Part shown: piece after piece, positions 1 to 6,941 of the stretch | Layout: the number at the start of each line of letters is the position of its first letter | Position numbering within the stretch: the stretch's first letter is position 1 | DNA from: Opitutaceae bacterium UBA3033 | GTDB lineage: Bacteria > Verrucomicrobiota > Verrucomicrobiia > Opitutales > Opitutaceae | DNA: 8,679 bases | Assembly: GCA_002367815.1 (NCBI GenBank) | Contig: DFDG01000201.1 | Coordinates: 1-8,679 of the forward strand | Reading direction: 5' to 3' | Program-made: the position numbers and the translations under genes | The notes under the pieces: generated by a model | Seen by the model: the letters and a program-made list of their open reading frames with translations, nothing else | Told to the model about the DNA's origin: nothing | Databases searched by the model: none

Positions 1-2
1 AA

Positions 3-86
3 TGGTGCCCGGGAAAGGACTCGAACCTTCACGCCTTACGGCACCGGCTTCTAAGACCGGCGTGTCTGCCATTCCACCACCCGGGC
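3..86 (-). tRNA. tRNA-Leu (anticodon UAG)
   Basis: The reverse complement folds as a class II tRNA with the 3' CCA encoded at 3-5. The acceptor stem pairs GCCCGGG (80-86) with CCCGGGC (7-13) perfectly, and the discriminator base is A. The anticodon stem CCGGU/GCCGG closes a seven-base loop CUUAGAA, so the anticodon is UAG (complement at 51-53) and reads the leucine codon CUA. The long variable arm (GCCGUAAGGC region) and the T-loop GGUUCGAGUCC are typical of bacterial tRNA-Leu. It lies 64 bases downstream of the amidase stop on the same strand. I saw no convincing dedicated promoter in the gap, so it may be partly transcribed with the upstream operon or have its own weak promoter. Confidence 0.97.
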
Positions 87-150
87 GGGAGAGGGATAAT
101 CCGCGAACACTGCCCAATGGGGCGACAGGGGCAAGCGCGTTGTGGAAAAT

Positions 151-1644
151 CTATGTGGTTATGGTCGGTCGGAACCGAGGCAACAGTCGTGGAACATTAT
201 GCCGCTCAAAGTCCGCCGCTAATTGCAGCAACCGTGCTTCACTCCATGCCGGACCGACGATGGATATGCCGATCGGCAGTCCCGACACATTGCCCGCCGG
301 CACCGTAATTGAAGGATAACCCGACACAGCGGCCCAACTGGAGCTGCCTCCGGTATAACTGTCGCCATTGATCGGATCGATGATCCAGGCCGGCCCATTG
401 GTGATCATCACCAACGCATCGAGCTGATGCTCAGCCAAGGCCTGATCGATACCTTCCGTGCGGGAAAACTGCCGACACTTCGTCCGGGCATCAAGGTAGG
501 CTTGCTCGGTCAAAGGGCCCTTGGCTTCCGCCTGCTCCAGATATTCCTGCCCGAAATACTGCAACTCCTTATCTTTGTTAACCCGATTAAACTCAATCAA
601 CTCGGCCAGTGATTTCACGGGAGCGTCAGGTCCCAGTGAGGCGAAATACGCATTCAAGCCGACTTTGTATTCGTAAAGCATCACTTCGAGCTCGGCAGTG
701 CCCATCTCCATCATCGAGGGCATGCTCACCCGATCGATAATCTCGGCTCCGGCAGAACGCAGCACCGTCAACGCTTCCTCCAATACCACATCGAGTTTCG
801 GATACGAGCCAAACACATCACGCAAAACGCCGAGGCGTGCGCCTTTGAGCGCAGGTTGTTCCAAACCGATGGTATAGTCAGTGGGCAAATTATCCGGCCG
901 ATCCGAAATTGTCGCTCCGTCGCGTGGGTCGGTTCCCGCGATGACCGAGAGTAGATGCGCCGCATCACGCACTGTGCGCGCCATGGGTCCAGCGGTATCC
1001 TGACTGGATGAAATGGGAATGATACCCGCTCGGCTGACCAATCCCACGGTGGGCTTCATGCCCACAATGCCACAGACCGCCGAGGGAGAAACGATCGAAC
1101 CATCCGTCTCCGTGCCGATGCCCACCACGCAAAGATTCGCTGATACCGCCGCGCCCGTGCCGGAACTTGATCCGGAGGTGTTGCGATCCAAGGCATGGGG
1201 ATTCCGCGTCTGCCCTCCCCGGCCACTCCACCCACTGATCGAATGGGAAGACCGCAAATTGGCCCATTCACTGAGATTCGTTTTGCCCAATATAACTGCA
1301 CCGGCCTGGCGCAATTGCGCCACGACCGTCGAGTCCGCCATCGGTTTACTATTCATCAAAGCTAAAGAACCGGCGGTCGTATGCATGCGATCCGCCGAAT
1401 CCAGATTGTCCTTCACCAGCACCGGTATCCCGTGCATCGGCCCGCGAGTTTTTCCGGTGGCGCGTTCCCTATCAGACGCACGCGCGATCGCCAAGGCATC
1501 GGGGTTGAGCTCGATCACAGCGTTTAATTTCGGTCCGGCCTGATCGATCGCGGCGATGCGATCCAAGTAGGCTTGCGTCAATGCTTCCGCTGTTACCTCC
1601 CCTGCCGCCATGGCCTGTTGCAATTGATCGATCGTCGCCTCCAT
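151..1644 (-). CDS. Amidase-signature family hydrolase (497-residue body)
   Basis: This is an amidase-signature enzyme that hydrolyses a carboxamide through a Ser-cisSer-Lys triad. Counting from the ATG at 1644, Lys78 lies in the PVLVKDN motif, the cis-serine is in the SGSSSGTGAA loop (residues 157-166), and the nucleophile is Ser183 in ETDGSIVSPS. The protein is collinear with the family to its PRFRPTITT end and stops with TAG (151-153). The substrate cannot be told from sequence. It is unlikely to be GatA of the Glu-tRNA amidotransferase, because no gatB or gatC is nearby and a Tat signal peptide lies directly upstream in the same frame. That leader (1648-1776) is separated from the body only by one TAG codon, and the ATG used here follows that TAG immediately. 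Without the leader the enzyme would be cytoplasmic; the ancestral protein was almost certainly exported. The start is therefore uncertain: 1776 with readthrough, or 1644 by reinitiation. Confidence 0.9.
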   Translation of the reverse strand: MEATIDQLQQAMAAGEVTAEALTQAYLDRIAAIDQAGPKLNAVIELNPDALAIARASDRERATGKTRGPMHGIPVLVKDNLDSADRMHTTAGSLALMNSKPMADSTVVAQLRQAGAVILGKTNLSEWANLRSSHSISGWSGRGGQTRNPHALDRNTSGSSSGTGAAVSANLCVVGIGTETDGSIVSPSAVCGIVGMKPTVGLVSRAGIIPISSSQDTAGPMARTVRDAAHLLSVIAGTDPRDGATISDRPDNLPTDYTIGLEQPALKGARLGVLRDVFGSYPKLDVVLEEALTVLRSAGAEIIDRVSMPSMMEMGTAELEVMLYEYKVGLNAYFASLGPDAPVKSLAELIEFNRVNKDKELQYFGQEYLEQAEAKGPLTEQAYLDARTKCRQFSRTEGIDQALAEHQLDALVMITNGPAWIIDPINGDSYTGGSSSWAAVSGYPSITVPAGNVSGLPIGISIVGPAWSEARLLQLAADFERHNVPRLLPRFRPTITT

Positions 1645-1776
1645 CTAGGGGAAATCTTCAGTCATGCCGGAGAATTCCTTTTTACCGGAAGTGGCCATCG
1701 AAGTTGACTGCGCCGTCGCCAGCGCTGCGCCAGCCACGAGGGAGCTTTGCAAGAACTTGCGTCGATCGATCTTCAT
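1645..1776 (-). other. Tat signal peptide leader of the amidase, ended by in-frame TAG
   Basis: An ATG at 1774-1776 opens a 43-codon frame beginning MKIDRRKFLQSSLVAGAALA, a classic twin-arginine signal: basic n-region with DRRKFLQ, a weakly hydrophobic Ala/Leu/Val core, then a polar stretch ending TEDFP. The frame stops at TAG 1645-1647. The next codon in the same frame is the ATG of the amidase body, and the residues that follow (MEATIDQLQQAM) look like the normal mature N-terminus of secreted amidases. The ATG is 6 bases after the phosphatidylserine decarboxylase stop, which fits translational coupling in an operon. The leader and body clearly belonged to one gene; the TAG sits where homologues usually carry a sense codon. 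It could instead be translated as a free 43-residue peptide. Confidence 0.85.
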
Positions 1777-1782
1777 AAGTTT

Positions 1783-2688
1783 TCAGGTGGTGGCTTCTCC
1801 CAGTCGGTCGCCCATCCGGGCGTAAGTTTCCACAAAGTCCGCGCTCTGCGCTACCAGATCATCATCAAAGCGAATCCGGCCGCGCTGAAACAAAGTAATC
1901 ACGCAGGACCCACCAAATTTGAACAAGCCCTTTTCCACTCCCTTGGCCAGCGACCTGCCCTCCACGTAAGTCTGCTTGATGCTGCCGACATTGGTCGCGC
2001 CCACCTCGAGCATCGCCACCGGGCCAAACTCCGGTGATTCGATCAGCGTCAACATGCGCTTGTTCTCCACCAGATAGCGGATGTTTTTACGCAGTGCGAT
2101 CGGGCTCACCGAGTAAAGCCAACCTTCGATCAAGGCGGGTGTGTTCGGTTGCCCGTTCACGGGAAAATGAAAGCGATGATAATCCACGGGACACAGGCGG
2201 GAGATCAACATCGCCCCACCGGCAAACTTTTCGCCCAGTTCTGCATCACCGAGTAATTCGCTCAGGGTAAACTTGGCACCCTTAACATAAAATCCCTTGG
2301 CGGCATCCACATCAGGAAACACCAAATGACGCCCGTCTGCCGGCATGATCGCCGTCTGTTCGCCCTCATCGATCGGACGGCACTCCGGCTTGAGCGCCCG
2401 AAAGAAAAACTCGTTGAAGTTGCGAAAATCAAACGGCGATTTCACGAATTCATCGACGTCCATGTTGTAGTCGATGATGAACGGTAAAATCTTCAGCGCA
2501 CTCACGCGCTTGTTCATTTGCCAGCCATAGAGCGAAGAGCATAACCGCCGTTTGGCCATCAGCGAAACCCCCAGCTGCCCCAGCCTGTTCTCGTAGGCAA
2601 ATCGCAGCCACTTTTCTCCGAAGACCTGTTCCGTCTCCACGGATTTCTTGTAACGATCGTAGTAGCGAATGGGAACAGCGGCAGGCAT
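1783..2688 (-). CDS. psd: Phosphatidylserine decarboxylase
   Basis: This pyruvoyl-dependent enzyme decarboxylates phosphatidylserine to phosphatidylethanolamine at the inner membrane. The 301-residue product has the family landmarks in order: a conserved N-terminal segment, PADGRH with the triad aspartate (Asp118), CPVDYHRFHFP with the histidines (171/174), VGATNVGSI (about 229-237), and the autocleavage site FGGSCV with Ser261. Self-cleavage between Gly260 and Ser261 should give a beta chain of about 260 residues and a short alpha chain whose serine becomes the pyruvoyl group. The processing motif is GGS-Cys rather than the LGST of E. coli, which fits the longer (about 300-residue) branch of the family. 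The gene starts with ATG, 36 bases after the antiporter stop, and its TGA stop is 6 bases before the ATG of the amidase leader, so it is the middle gene of a three-gene operon. No phosphatidylserine synthase gene is in the window. Confidence 0.95.
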   Translation of the reverse strand: MPAAVPIRYYDRYKKSVETEQVFGEKWLRFAYENRLGQLGVSLMAKRRLCSSLYGWQMNKRVSALKILPFIIDYNMDVDEFVKSPFDFRNFNEFFFRALKPECRPIDEGEQTAIMPADGRHLVFPDVDAAKGFYVKGAKFTLSELLGDAELGEKFAGGAMLISRLCPVDYHRFHFPVNGQPNTPALIEGWLYSVSPIALRKNIRYLVENKRMLTLIESPEFGPVAMLEVGATNVGSIKQTYVEGRSLAKGVEKGLFKFGGSCVITLFQRGRIRFDDDLVAQSADFVETYARMGDRLGEATT

Positions 2689-2724
2689 GTCGATTACTCA
2701 ACCGCTTCAACCGACGACGTCAAC

Positions 2725-4128
2725 TCAGCCTCTTCCGTCCGTGCCCCCACCAGTCTCTTCGGCCAACATTTTTGCCGCCTTCTTTTTGTCCGCATTTTCC
2801 TGCGCTTTTATAACGGTTTTCATACTGCGTTGGCGCAAGGCTTCATAGATCGGCGTATTGCCCATCGCTTCCGCCACGCCATAGGCACACAGACAACTCA
2901 CCAGCAAAGGCAGCATGAATCCATACGTGCCGGTCAATTCGATCATCAAAATAATCCCCGTGAGCGGTGCGCGCACAATCGCGGTGAACAGTGCGCCCAT
3001 GCCGAGCACACAAAACACCTGCGGGCTCATCCCCGCCACGCCCATGACCTGTTCAACTCCGGCCCCGAACCACAATCCACCCAATGCCCCGAGCACGAGT
3101 AGAGGCGCAAAAATACCACCCGCCGCACCCGAACTGTAACTCACCATCGTAAGCGCAAAACGGGCGATCAGATAGATCGGCAGCAACCCCACGGCGATGG
3201 AACCGGACAAGGCCAGTTGCACCAATTCGCCACCGGAGCCCGCCAGACCCGGCACGGTCCAACCGACAAAACCGACAAAAAGTCCGGCTGCTGCCCCCAC
3301 GGCAAACGCCGGCCATTTCAACAACCGTTCCCGCAGTCCAATCGTCGCAAGCAATCCGCGGTTAAAGAACACCCCCACCCCACCCATGGCCAAACCCAGC
3401 ACAGCCGCCCATGGCAGTGAAGCCACCCCCGGCGTCGTAAGACCGATAAAATGAAACACCGGCGACTCACCCACTAAAAATCGCGAGACCACATCGGCCG
3501 TCACGGAAGCCAAAAAGGCGGCCACAAACATCACCGGGGTAAAACTGCCATGCAGCTCCTCCAGCACAAAGATCAGGCCCGACAAGGGGGCATTGAACGC
3601 CGCCGCCAATCCGGCTCCCGCCCCGGCGCTCATCAAGGCCCGGCGTTCACCTTCACCCGCCTTCACCTTGAACCATTCTGAGACCATGAACCCACTCGCC
3701 GCTCCCATTTGCACCGTGGGGCCTTCCCGCCCCAAGGCCAAACCTCCACCAATGCCCAACACTCCGGAAATAAATTTAACCGGGAGCAGTTTTTTCCATT
3801 CCGGTTCCGCCTCGCCGCGCAGCACCGTGCGCAAATTGGGAATACCACTGCCGGCCGCATGCGGGGCATAACGCCACACCAACCACACCGCCAGTCCACC
3901 CCCGATGCCGCCCAAACCCAAAGCCACCGGCAGGCTGATCCAGCCATCAAAATTCTTCACCACGTGAATCCGCATCTGCTCCACCCCTTCCACCGCTAAA
4001 CGGAACAACGAACCCAACAGCCCGGCCACCAATCCGACCAAAATGGCCTTGATGATGATTTGACGGCGGCGGACTTCACCGGCCCCCAGCCCGAAACTGT
4101 TTTCTGCGTGCACAATCCACAGTAACAA
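2725..4128 (-). CDS. ClC-family chloride/proton antiporter
   Basis: This is an integral inner-membrane ClC protein of 467 residues. The chloride-binding and gating motifs are all present: GSGIP (93-97), GREGP (133-137, with external gating glutamate Glu135), GGIFAP (337-342) and the pore tyrosine in TPIYEAL (Tyr428). The proton glutamate is kept in FVLEEL (Glu191, equivalent to E. coli Glu203), so it should be a 2 Cl-/1 H+ exchanger rather than a passive channel. Many hydrophobic helices fill residues 24-420. There are no CBS domains; the short tail is charged (ADKKKAAKMLAEE). The start is taken as TTG at 4126-4128, because an in-frame TAA lies just upstream, a purine run (AGGGGGG) sits 5 bases before it, and no ATG precedes the first helix. 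A GTG five codons later is the alternative. It is the promoter-proximal gene of the operon with psd and the amidase. Confidence 0.93.
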   Translation of the reverse strand: MLLWIVHAENSFGLGAGEVRRRQIIIKAILVGLVAGLLGSLFRLAVEGVEQMRIHVVKNFDGWISLPVALGLGGIGGGLAVWLVWRYAPHAAGSGIPNLRTVLRGEAEPEWKKLLPVKFISGVLGIGGGLALGREGPTVQMGAASGFMVSEWFKVKAGEGERRALMSAGAGAGLAAAFNAPLSGLIFVLEELHGSFTPVMFVAAFLASVTADVVSRFLVGESPVFHFIGLTTPGVASLPWAAVLGLAMGGVGVFFNRGLLATIGLRERLLKWPAFAVGAAAGLFVGFVGWTVPGLAGSGGELVQLALSGSIAVGLLPIYLIARFALTMVSYSSGAAGGIFAPLLVLGALGGLWFGAGVEQVMGVAGMSPQVFCVLGMGALFTAIVRAPLTGIILMIELTGTYGFMLPLLVSCLCAYGVAEAMGNTPIYEALRQRSMKTVIKAQENADKKKAAKMLAEETGGGTDGRG

Positions 4129-4158
4129 GATCGCCCCCCTGCCTTACAAGGAAGTTTC

Positions 4159-4176
4159 CGGATATGCAGTTATCCG
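4159..4176. promoter_or_regulatory. Inverted repeat upstream of the antiporter operon
   Basis: CGGATA and TATCCG form a perfect 6-bp inverted repeat with a 6-base spacer, centred about 40 bases before the TTG start of the antiporter gene. The position suits an operator or part of the promoter region of the three-gene operon. No convincing -35/-10 pair could be fixed, so the role is inferred from position only. Confidence 0.3.
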
Positions 4177-4220
4177 ACTCACATTTTGTCTATGGCCGGA
4201 AGATCGAACAGATATTCATG

Positions 4221-4327
4221 CGCGTGTAGCTGGGGTCGGTGACCCCGGTCCGAATGCGGGATCAAGCCTCCGCGGCCACCCTACTTCGCTGAAACTTCGG
4301 CGGACAGACCGGCTCCGGCTACATGCG
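4221..4327. repeat. Palindromic intergenic repeat element, 107 bp
   Basis: The ends are inverted copies of each other: 4221-4240 (CGCGTGTAGCTGGGGTCGGT) matches the reverse complement of 4308-4327 at 16 of 20 positions, and all four differences are transitions. Inside the left arm is a perfect hairpin, GGGGTC-GGT-GACCCC (4232-4246). The middle has a high-GC stretch and a CTTCGCTGAAACTTCGG segment that is itself partly self-complementary. The element contains no ORF and fills most of the gap between the clpB stop and the antiporter promoter region. This architecture is that of a REP/BIME-like or small MITE-like element. As RNA on the minus strand it could also act as a terminator or attenuator after clpB, though there is no U-run. 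Confidence 0.65.
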
Positions 4328-4358
4328 ACCGTACGGTGGCGGCTAATTGCCTGACAGA

Positions 4359-4619
4359 TTACACCATCACCAGAGCTTCATCCTTGACCGTGAACTTCAC
4401 TTCACGGCCGTCGGCGACTTCCCCGCTGATGAGGGCCCGGGCGAGCTTGGTCTCGATCTGGCGTTGTAGGAAACGTTTGAGCGGACGGGCGCCAAATACC
4501 GGGTCGTAACCCTTCAGCGCTGCCCATTCCTTGGCCTGCTTGTCGAGCACCACGGTCACGCGGCGGTCGACCAGACGCTTGTTCAGATCGACCAGCAGCA
4601 GATCCACGATCACGGTGAT
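4359..4619 (-). pseudogene. clpB: C-terminal 86 codons of clpB, cut off by in-frame TAG
   Basis: This stretch continues the clpB frame without any shift directly after the TAG at 4620-4622, reading ITVIVDLLLVDLNKRLVDRR and onward to a TAA at 4359-4361. It encodes the D2 small subdomain, including the sensor-2 motif GARPLKR, which is needed for ATP sensing and hexamer assembly. With this piece the whole protein would be about 860 residues, the normal ClpB length (E. coli 857). Translation could restart only at a GTG at 4611-4613 or at later codons, and a free 84-residue piece is not known to function. It is therefore either the separated end of a broken gene or a segment reached by readthrough. 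The coding sequence itself shows no decay. Confidence 0.85.
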
Positions 4620-6941
4620 CTAGTCCAGCGTCAGTGGTTTGAACAGAATTGTCTCGTCCACGCGGTTGAGGAACTCGGGTCGGAACGCTTTGCGCAGCTC
4701 CGCCATCACGCTCTCGCGCACGTTTTCGGAAATCGTATCCCCGGTCACGCCTTCGAGTAGGAAGCGTGAACCGAGATTGGAAGTCATGATGATGATCGTG
4801 TTCTTGAAATCGACCGTGCGACCCTGACTATCGGTGATGCGACCGTCGTCGAGCACCTGCAGGAGCACGTTGAACACATCGGGATGCGCCTTTTCGATTT
4901 CGTCGAACAGCACTACCGCGAAAGGCTTGCGCCGCACGGCCTCGGTCAACTGCCCGCCCTCGTCGTAGCCGACATAACCGGGGGGCGCGCCGAGCAGGCG
5001 CGAAACACTGTGCTTCTCCATGTATTCCGACATGTCGATGCGCACCATCGACCCTTCCGAATCAAAAAGAGTTTCGGCCAAGGTCTTCGCGAGTTCCGTC
5101 CTGCCGACTCCCGTCGGACCGAGAAACAGAAAACTGCCGACCGGACGTCGCGGATCCTTGATACCACTGCGGGCACGCAGAATGGATTCAGTAACCAGGG
5201 TCACCGCCTCGTCCTGTCCGATTACCCGTTCGTGTAGCACATCCTCGAGTCGCAGGAGTTTCTCCTTCTCGCCTTCGACCAAACGGGACACCGGCACGCC
5301 GCTCCATTGAGAAACGACCTGTGCAATTTCCTCTTCGGAAACTTCCTCCTTAAAGAGGGTGGTCGTCTCGCCGTGTTTCTCACTCTTCTTCAACTCGGCC
5401 TCGAGTTGGGGAATCTTCCCATGGCGCAGTTCCGCCACCTTGTTGAGATCGTAGGCGCGTTCCGCTTTTTCCATCTCGAGACGGGTGGCCTCGAGTTCCT
5501 CACGAATCTTGCGCACCTTGTCGATGGCTGCCTTTTCCTTTTCCCAATGTCGCTTGATGATGTCGGCCTTTTCTTTGGCCTCGGCCAATTCCTTCCGGAG
5601 GGTTGTCAGGCGCAGCTTGCTCGCCGCGTCCTTTTCCTTGGCAAGAGCGGTCTCCTCGATTTCGAGGCGCAATGCCTTGCGCGAAAGTTCATCCAGCTCT
5701 TGCGGCATGGAATCCATCTCGGTGCGAATCATCGCACTGGCTTCGTCCATCAAATCGATGGCCTTGTCCGGCAAAAACCGGTCGCTGATGTAGCGATTGG
5801 AAAGCGTCACTGCGCTCACCAGCGCGTTATCCTGGATGCGCACGCCATGATGCAGCTCGAAACGTTCGCGGAGCCCGCGCAGGATCGAGATCGCATCCTC
5901 CACGGTGGGTTGATCAACGAGCACGGGTTGGAAGCGTCGCTCGAGGGCCGCATCTTTTTCGATGTGCTTGCGATATTCGTCGAGCGTAGTCGCGCCGATA
6001 CAGTGCAGCTCACCGCGCGCGAGCATGGGCTTGAGCATGTTGCCCGCATCCATCGCGCCATCGACCTTGCCGGCGCCGACGATGGTGTGCAGTTCATCAA
6101 TGAACAGAATGATGCGGCCCTCGGCTTGCTTGACCTCGGCCAGCACGGCTTTGAGCCGTTCCTCGAATTCACCGCGGTATTTCGCCCCGGCCACGAGTGC
6201 GCCCATATCGAGAGAGAAGATGGTTTTGTCCTTCAACCCCTCAGGCACATCACCACGCAGGATGCGTTGCGCGAGACCTTCGACGATAGCAGTCTTGCCC
6301 ACGCCGGGTTCCCCGATGAGGACGGGATTGTTCTTTGTTTTGCGCGAAAGAATGCGGATGGTGCGGCGAATCTCCTCATCGCGTCCGATGACCGGGTCCA
6401 TCTTGCCCTTGCGCGCCAGCGCCACGAGGTCGATGCCATATTTTTCCAACGACTGATAAGTTGCTTCCGGATTGTCGGTCGTCACACGTTGTGCGCCGCG
6501 AATCTCCTGCAACACCTTGAGCACCTTTGAGCGATCGAAACCGAAGCTCTTGCAGAATTTTTTGAATGCCTCGGGTTTGCCAACTTCGAGCAAACCGAGA
6601 AACAGATGTTCGACGGAGACATACTCATCCTTGAGCGTGGTCGCTTCATCCTCCGCCTTGGTCAGCACTTCCTGCACGGCCTGCGTCACGTAGACTTTCG
6701 ATGTGTCGACATTGCCCGTAACCTTCGGCAACCGATCAAGCTCACGCTCAACCGCCAATTGCACGGCACTGGTCGTGATATTGAGTTTATCAATAATCCC
6801 CGGCACGATGCCATTTTCCTGGGCCAAGAGAGCGGAGAAAATATGCCATGTATCCACCTCGTTGTGCGTGCGGCGACGCGCCAAAGCCTGCGCATCGGTA
6901 ATCGCCTGACGTGACATTGTGGTGAGTTTGTTGGAATCCAT
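4620..6941 (-). CDS. clpB: ClpB disaggregase, main part up to in-frame TAG
   Basis: ClpB is a cytoplasmic Hsp100 ATPase that, with DnaK, pulls proteins out of aggregates. From ATG 6941 the order is: N-domain with two Clp repeats (about 1-150), D1 with Walker A GEPGVGKT (210-217), pore loop KYRG (Tyr255), Walker B IILFIDE (277-283) and arginine fingers LERR, a coiled-coil M-domain (about 406-536), then D2 with Walker B VVLFDE (about 676-681), pore-loop GYVGYDEGG and finger NRVDE. D2 Walker A reads GPTGVGRT, with Arg614 (codon 5100-5102, AGG) where ClpB has an invariant lysine. The frame stops at TAG 4620-4622 after 773 residues, losing the sensor-2 subdomain. MDSNKLTTMSRQA matches the normal N-terminus, so ATG 6941 is preferred over upstream GTG 7013. 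No good Shine-Dalgarno, CIRCE or sigma-32 promoter was seen. Confidence 0.93.
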   Translation of the reverse strand: MDSNKLTTMSRQAITDAQALARRRTHNEVDTWHIFSALLAQENGIVPGIIDKLNITTSAVQLAVERELDRLPKVTGNVDTSKVYVTQAVQEVLTKAEDEATTLKDEYVSVEHLFLGLLEVGKPEAFKKFCKSFGFDRSKVLKVLQEIRGAQRVTTDNPEATYQSLEKYGIDLVALARKGKMDPVIGRDEEIRRTIRILSRKTKNNPVLIGEPGVGKTAIVEGLAQRILRGDVPEGLKDKTIFSLDMGALVAGAKYRGEFEERLKAVLAEVKQAEGRIILFIDELHTIVGAGKVDGAMDAGNMLKPMLARGELHCIGATTLDEYRKHIEKDAALERRFQPVLVDQPTVEDAISILRGLRERFELHHGVRIQDNALVSAVTLSNRYISDRFLPDKAIDLMDEASAMIRTEMDSMPQELDELSRKALRLEIEETALAKEKDAASKLRLTTLRKELAEAKEKADIIKRHWEKEKAAIDKVRKIREELEATRLEMEKAERAYDLNKVAELRHGKIPQLEAELKKSEKHGETTTLFKEEVSEEEIAQVVSQWSGVPVSRLVEGEKEKLLRLEDVLHERVIGQDEAVTLVTESILRARSGIKDPRRPVGSFLFLGPTGVGRTELAKTLAETLFDSEGSMVRIDMSEYMEKHSVSRLLGAPPGYVGYDEGGQLTEAVRRKPFAVVLFDEIEKAHPDVFNVLLQVLDDGRITDSQGRTVDFKNTIIIMTSNLGSRFLLEGVTGDTISENVRESVMAELRKAFRPEFLNRVDETILFKPLTLD

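Noticed and set aside
3..86. The tRNA with anticodon UAG as a suppressor of the TAG stop codons.
   Set aside because: Anticodon UAG reads the codon CUA (leucine). Reading the codon UAG needs anticodon CUA, which this tRNA does not have.
3..150. The tRNA-Leu as an attachment site for an integrated element.
   Set aside because: No integrase gene or repeated tRNA 3' end is visible. The 3' side of the tRNA lies at the window edge, so it cannot be judged.
87..150. A terminator or promoter in the gap between amidase and tRNA.
   Set aside because: Only a 4-bp stem (GCCC/GGGC) and no convincing -35/-10 pair were found.
1013..1543. A 176-codon plus-strand frame opposite the amidase.
   Set aside because: It overlaps fully the catalytic core of the amidase on the other strand and has no protein-like features.
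1645..4622. Pyrrolysine insertion at the internal TAG codons.
   Set aside because: No pyl genes or tRNA-Pyl are in the window. The two genes are not known pyrrolysine proteins, and the sites fall where ordinary residues are expected.
5307..6530. A 407-codon open frame on the plus strand opposite clpB, and other long frames there.
   Set aside because: It is the antisense shadow of strongly conserved clpB coding sequence in GC-rich DNA; its translation shows no recognisable domain.
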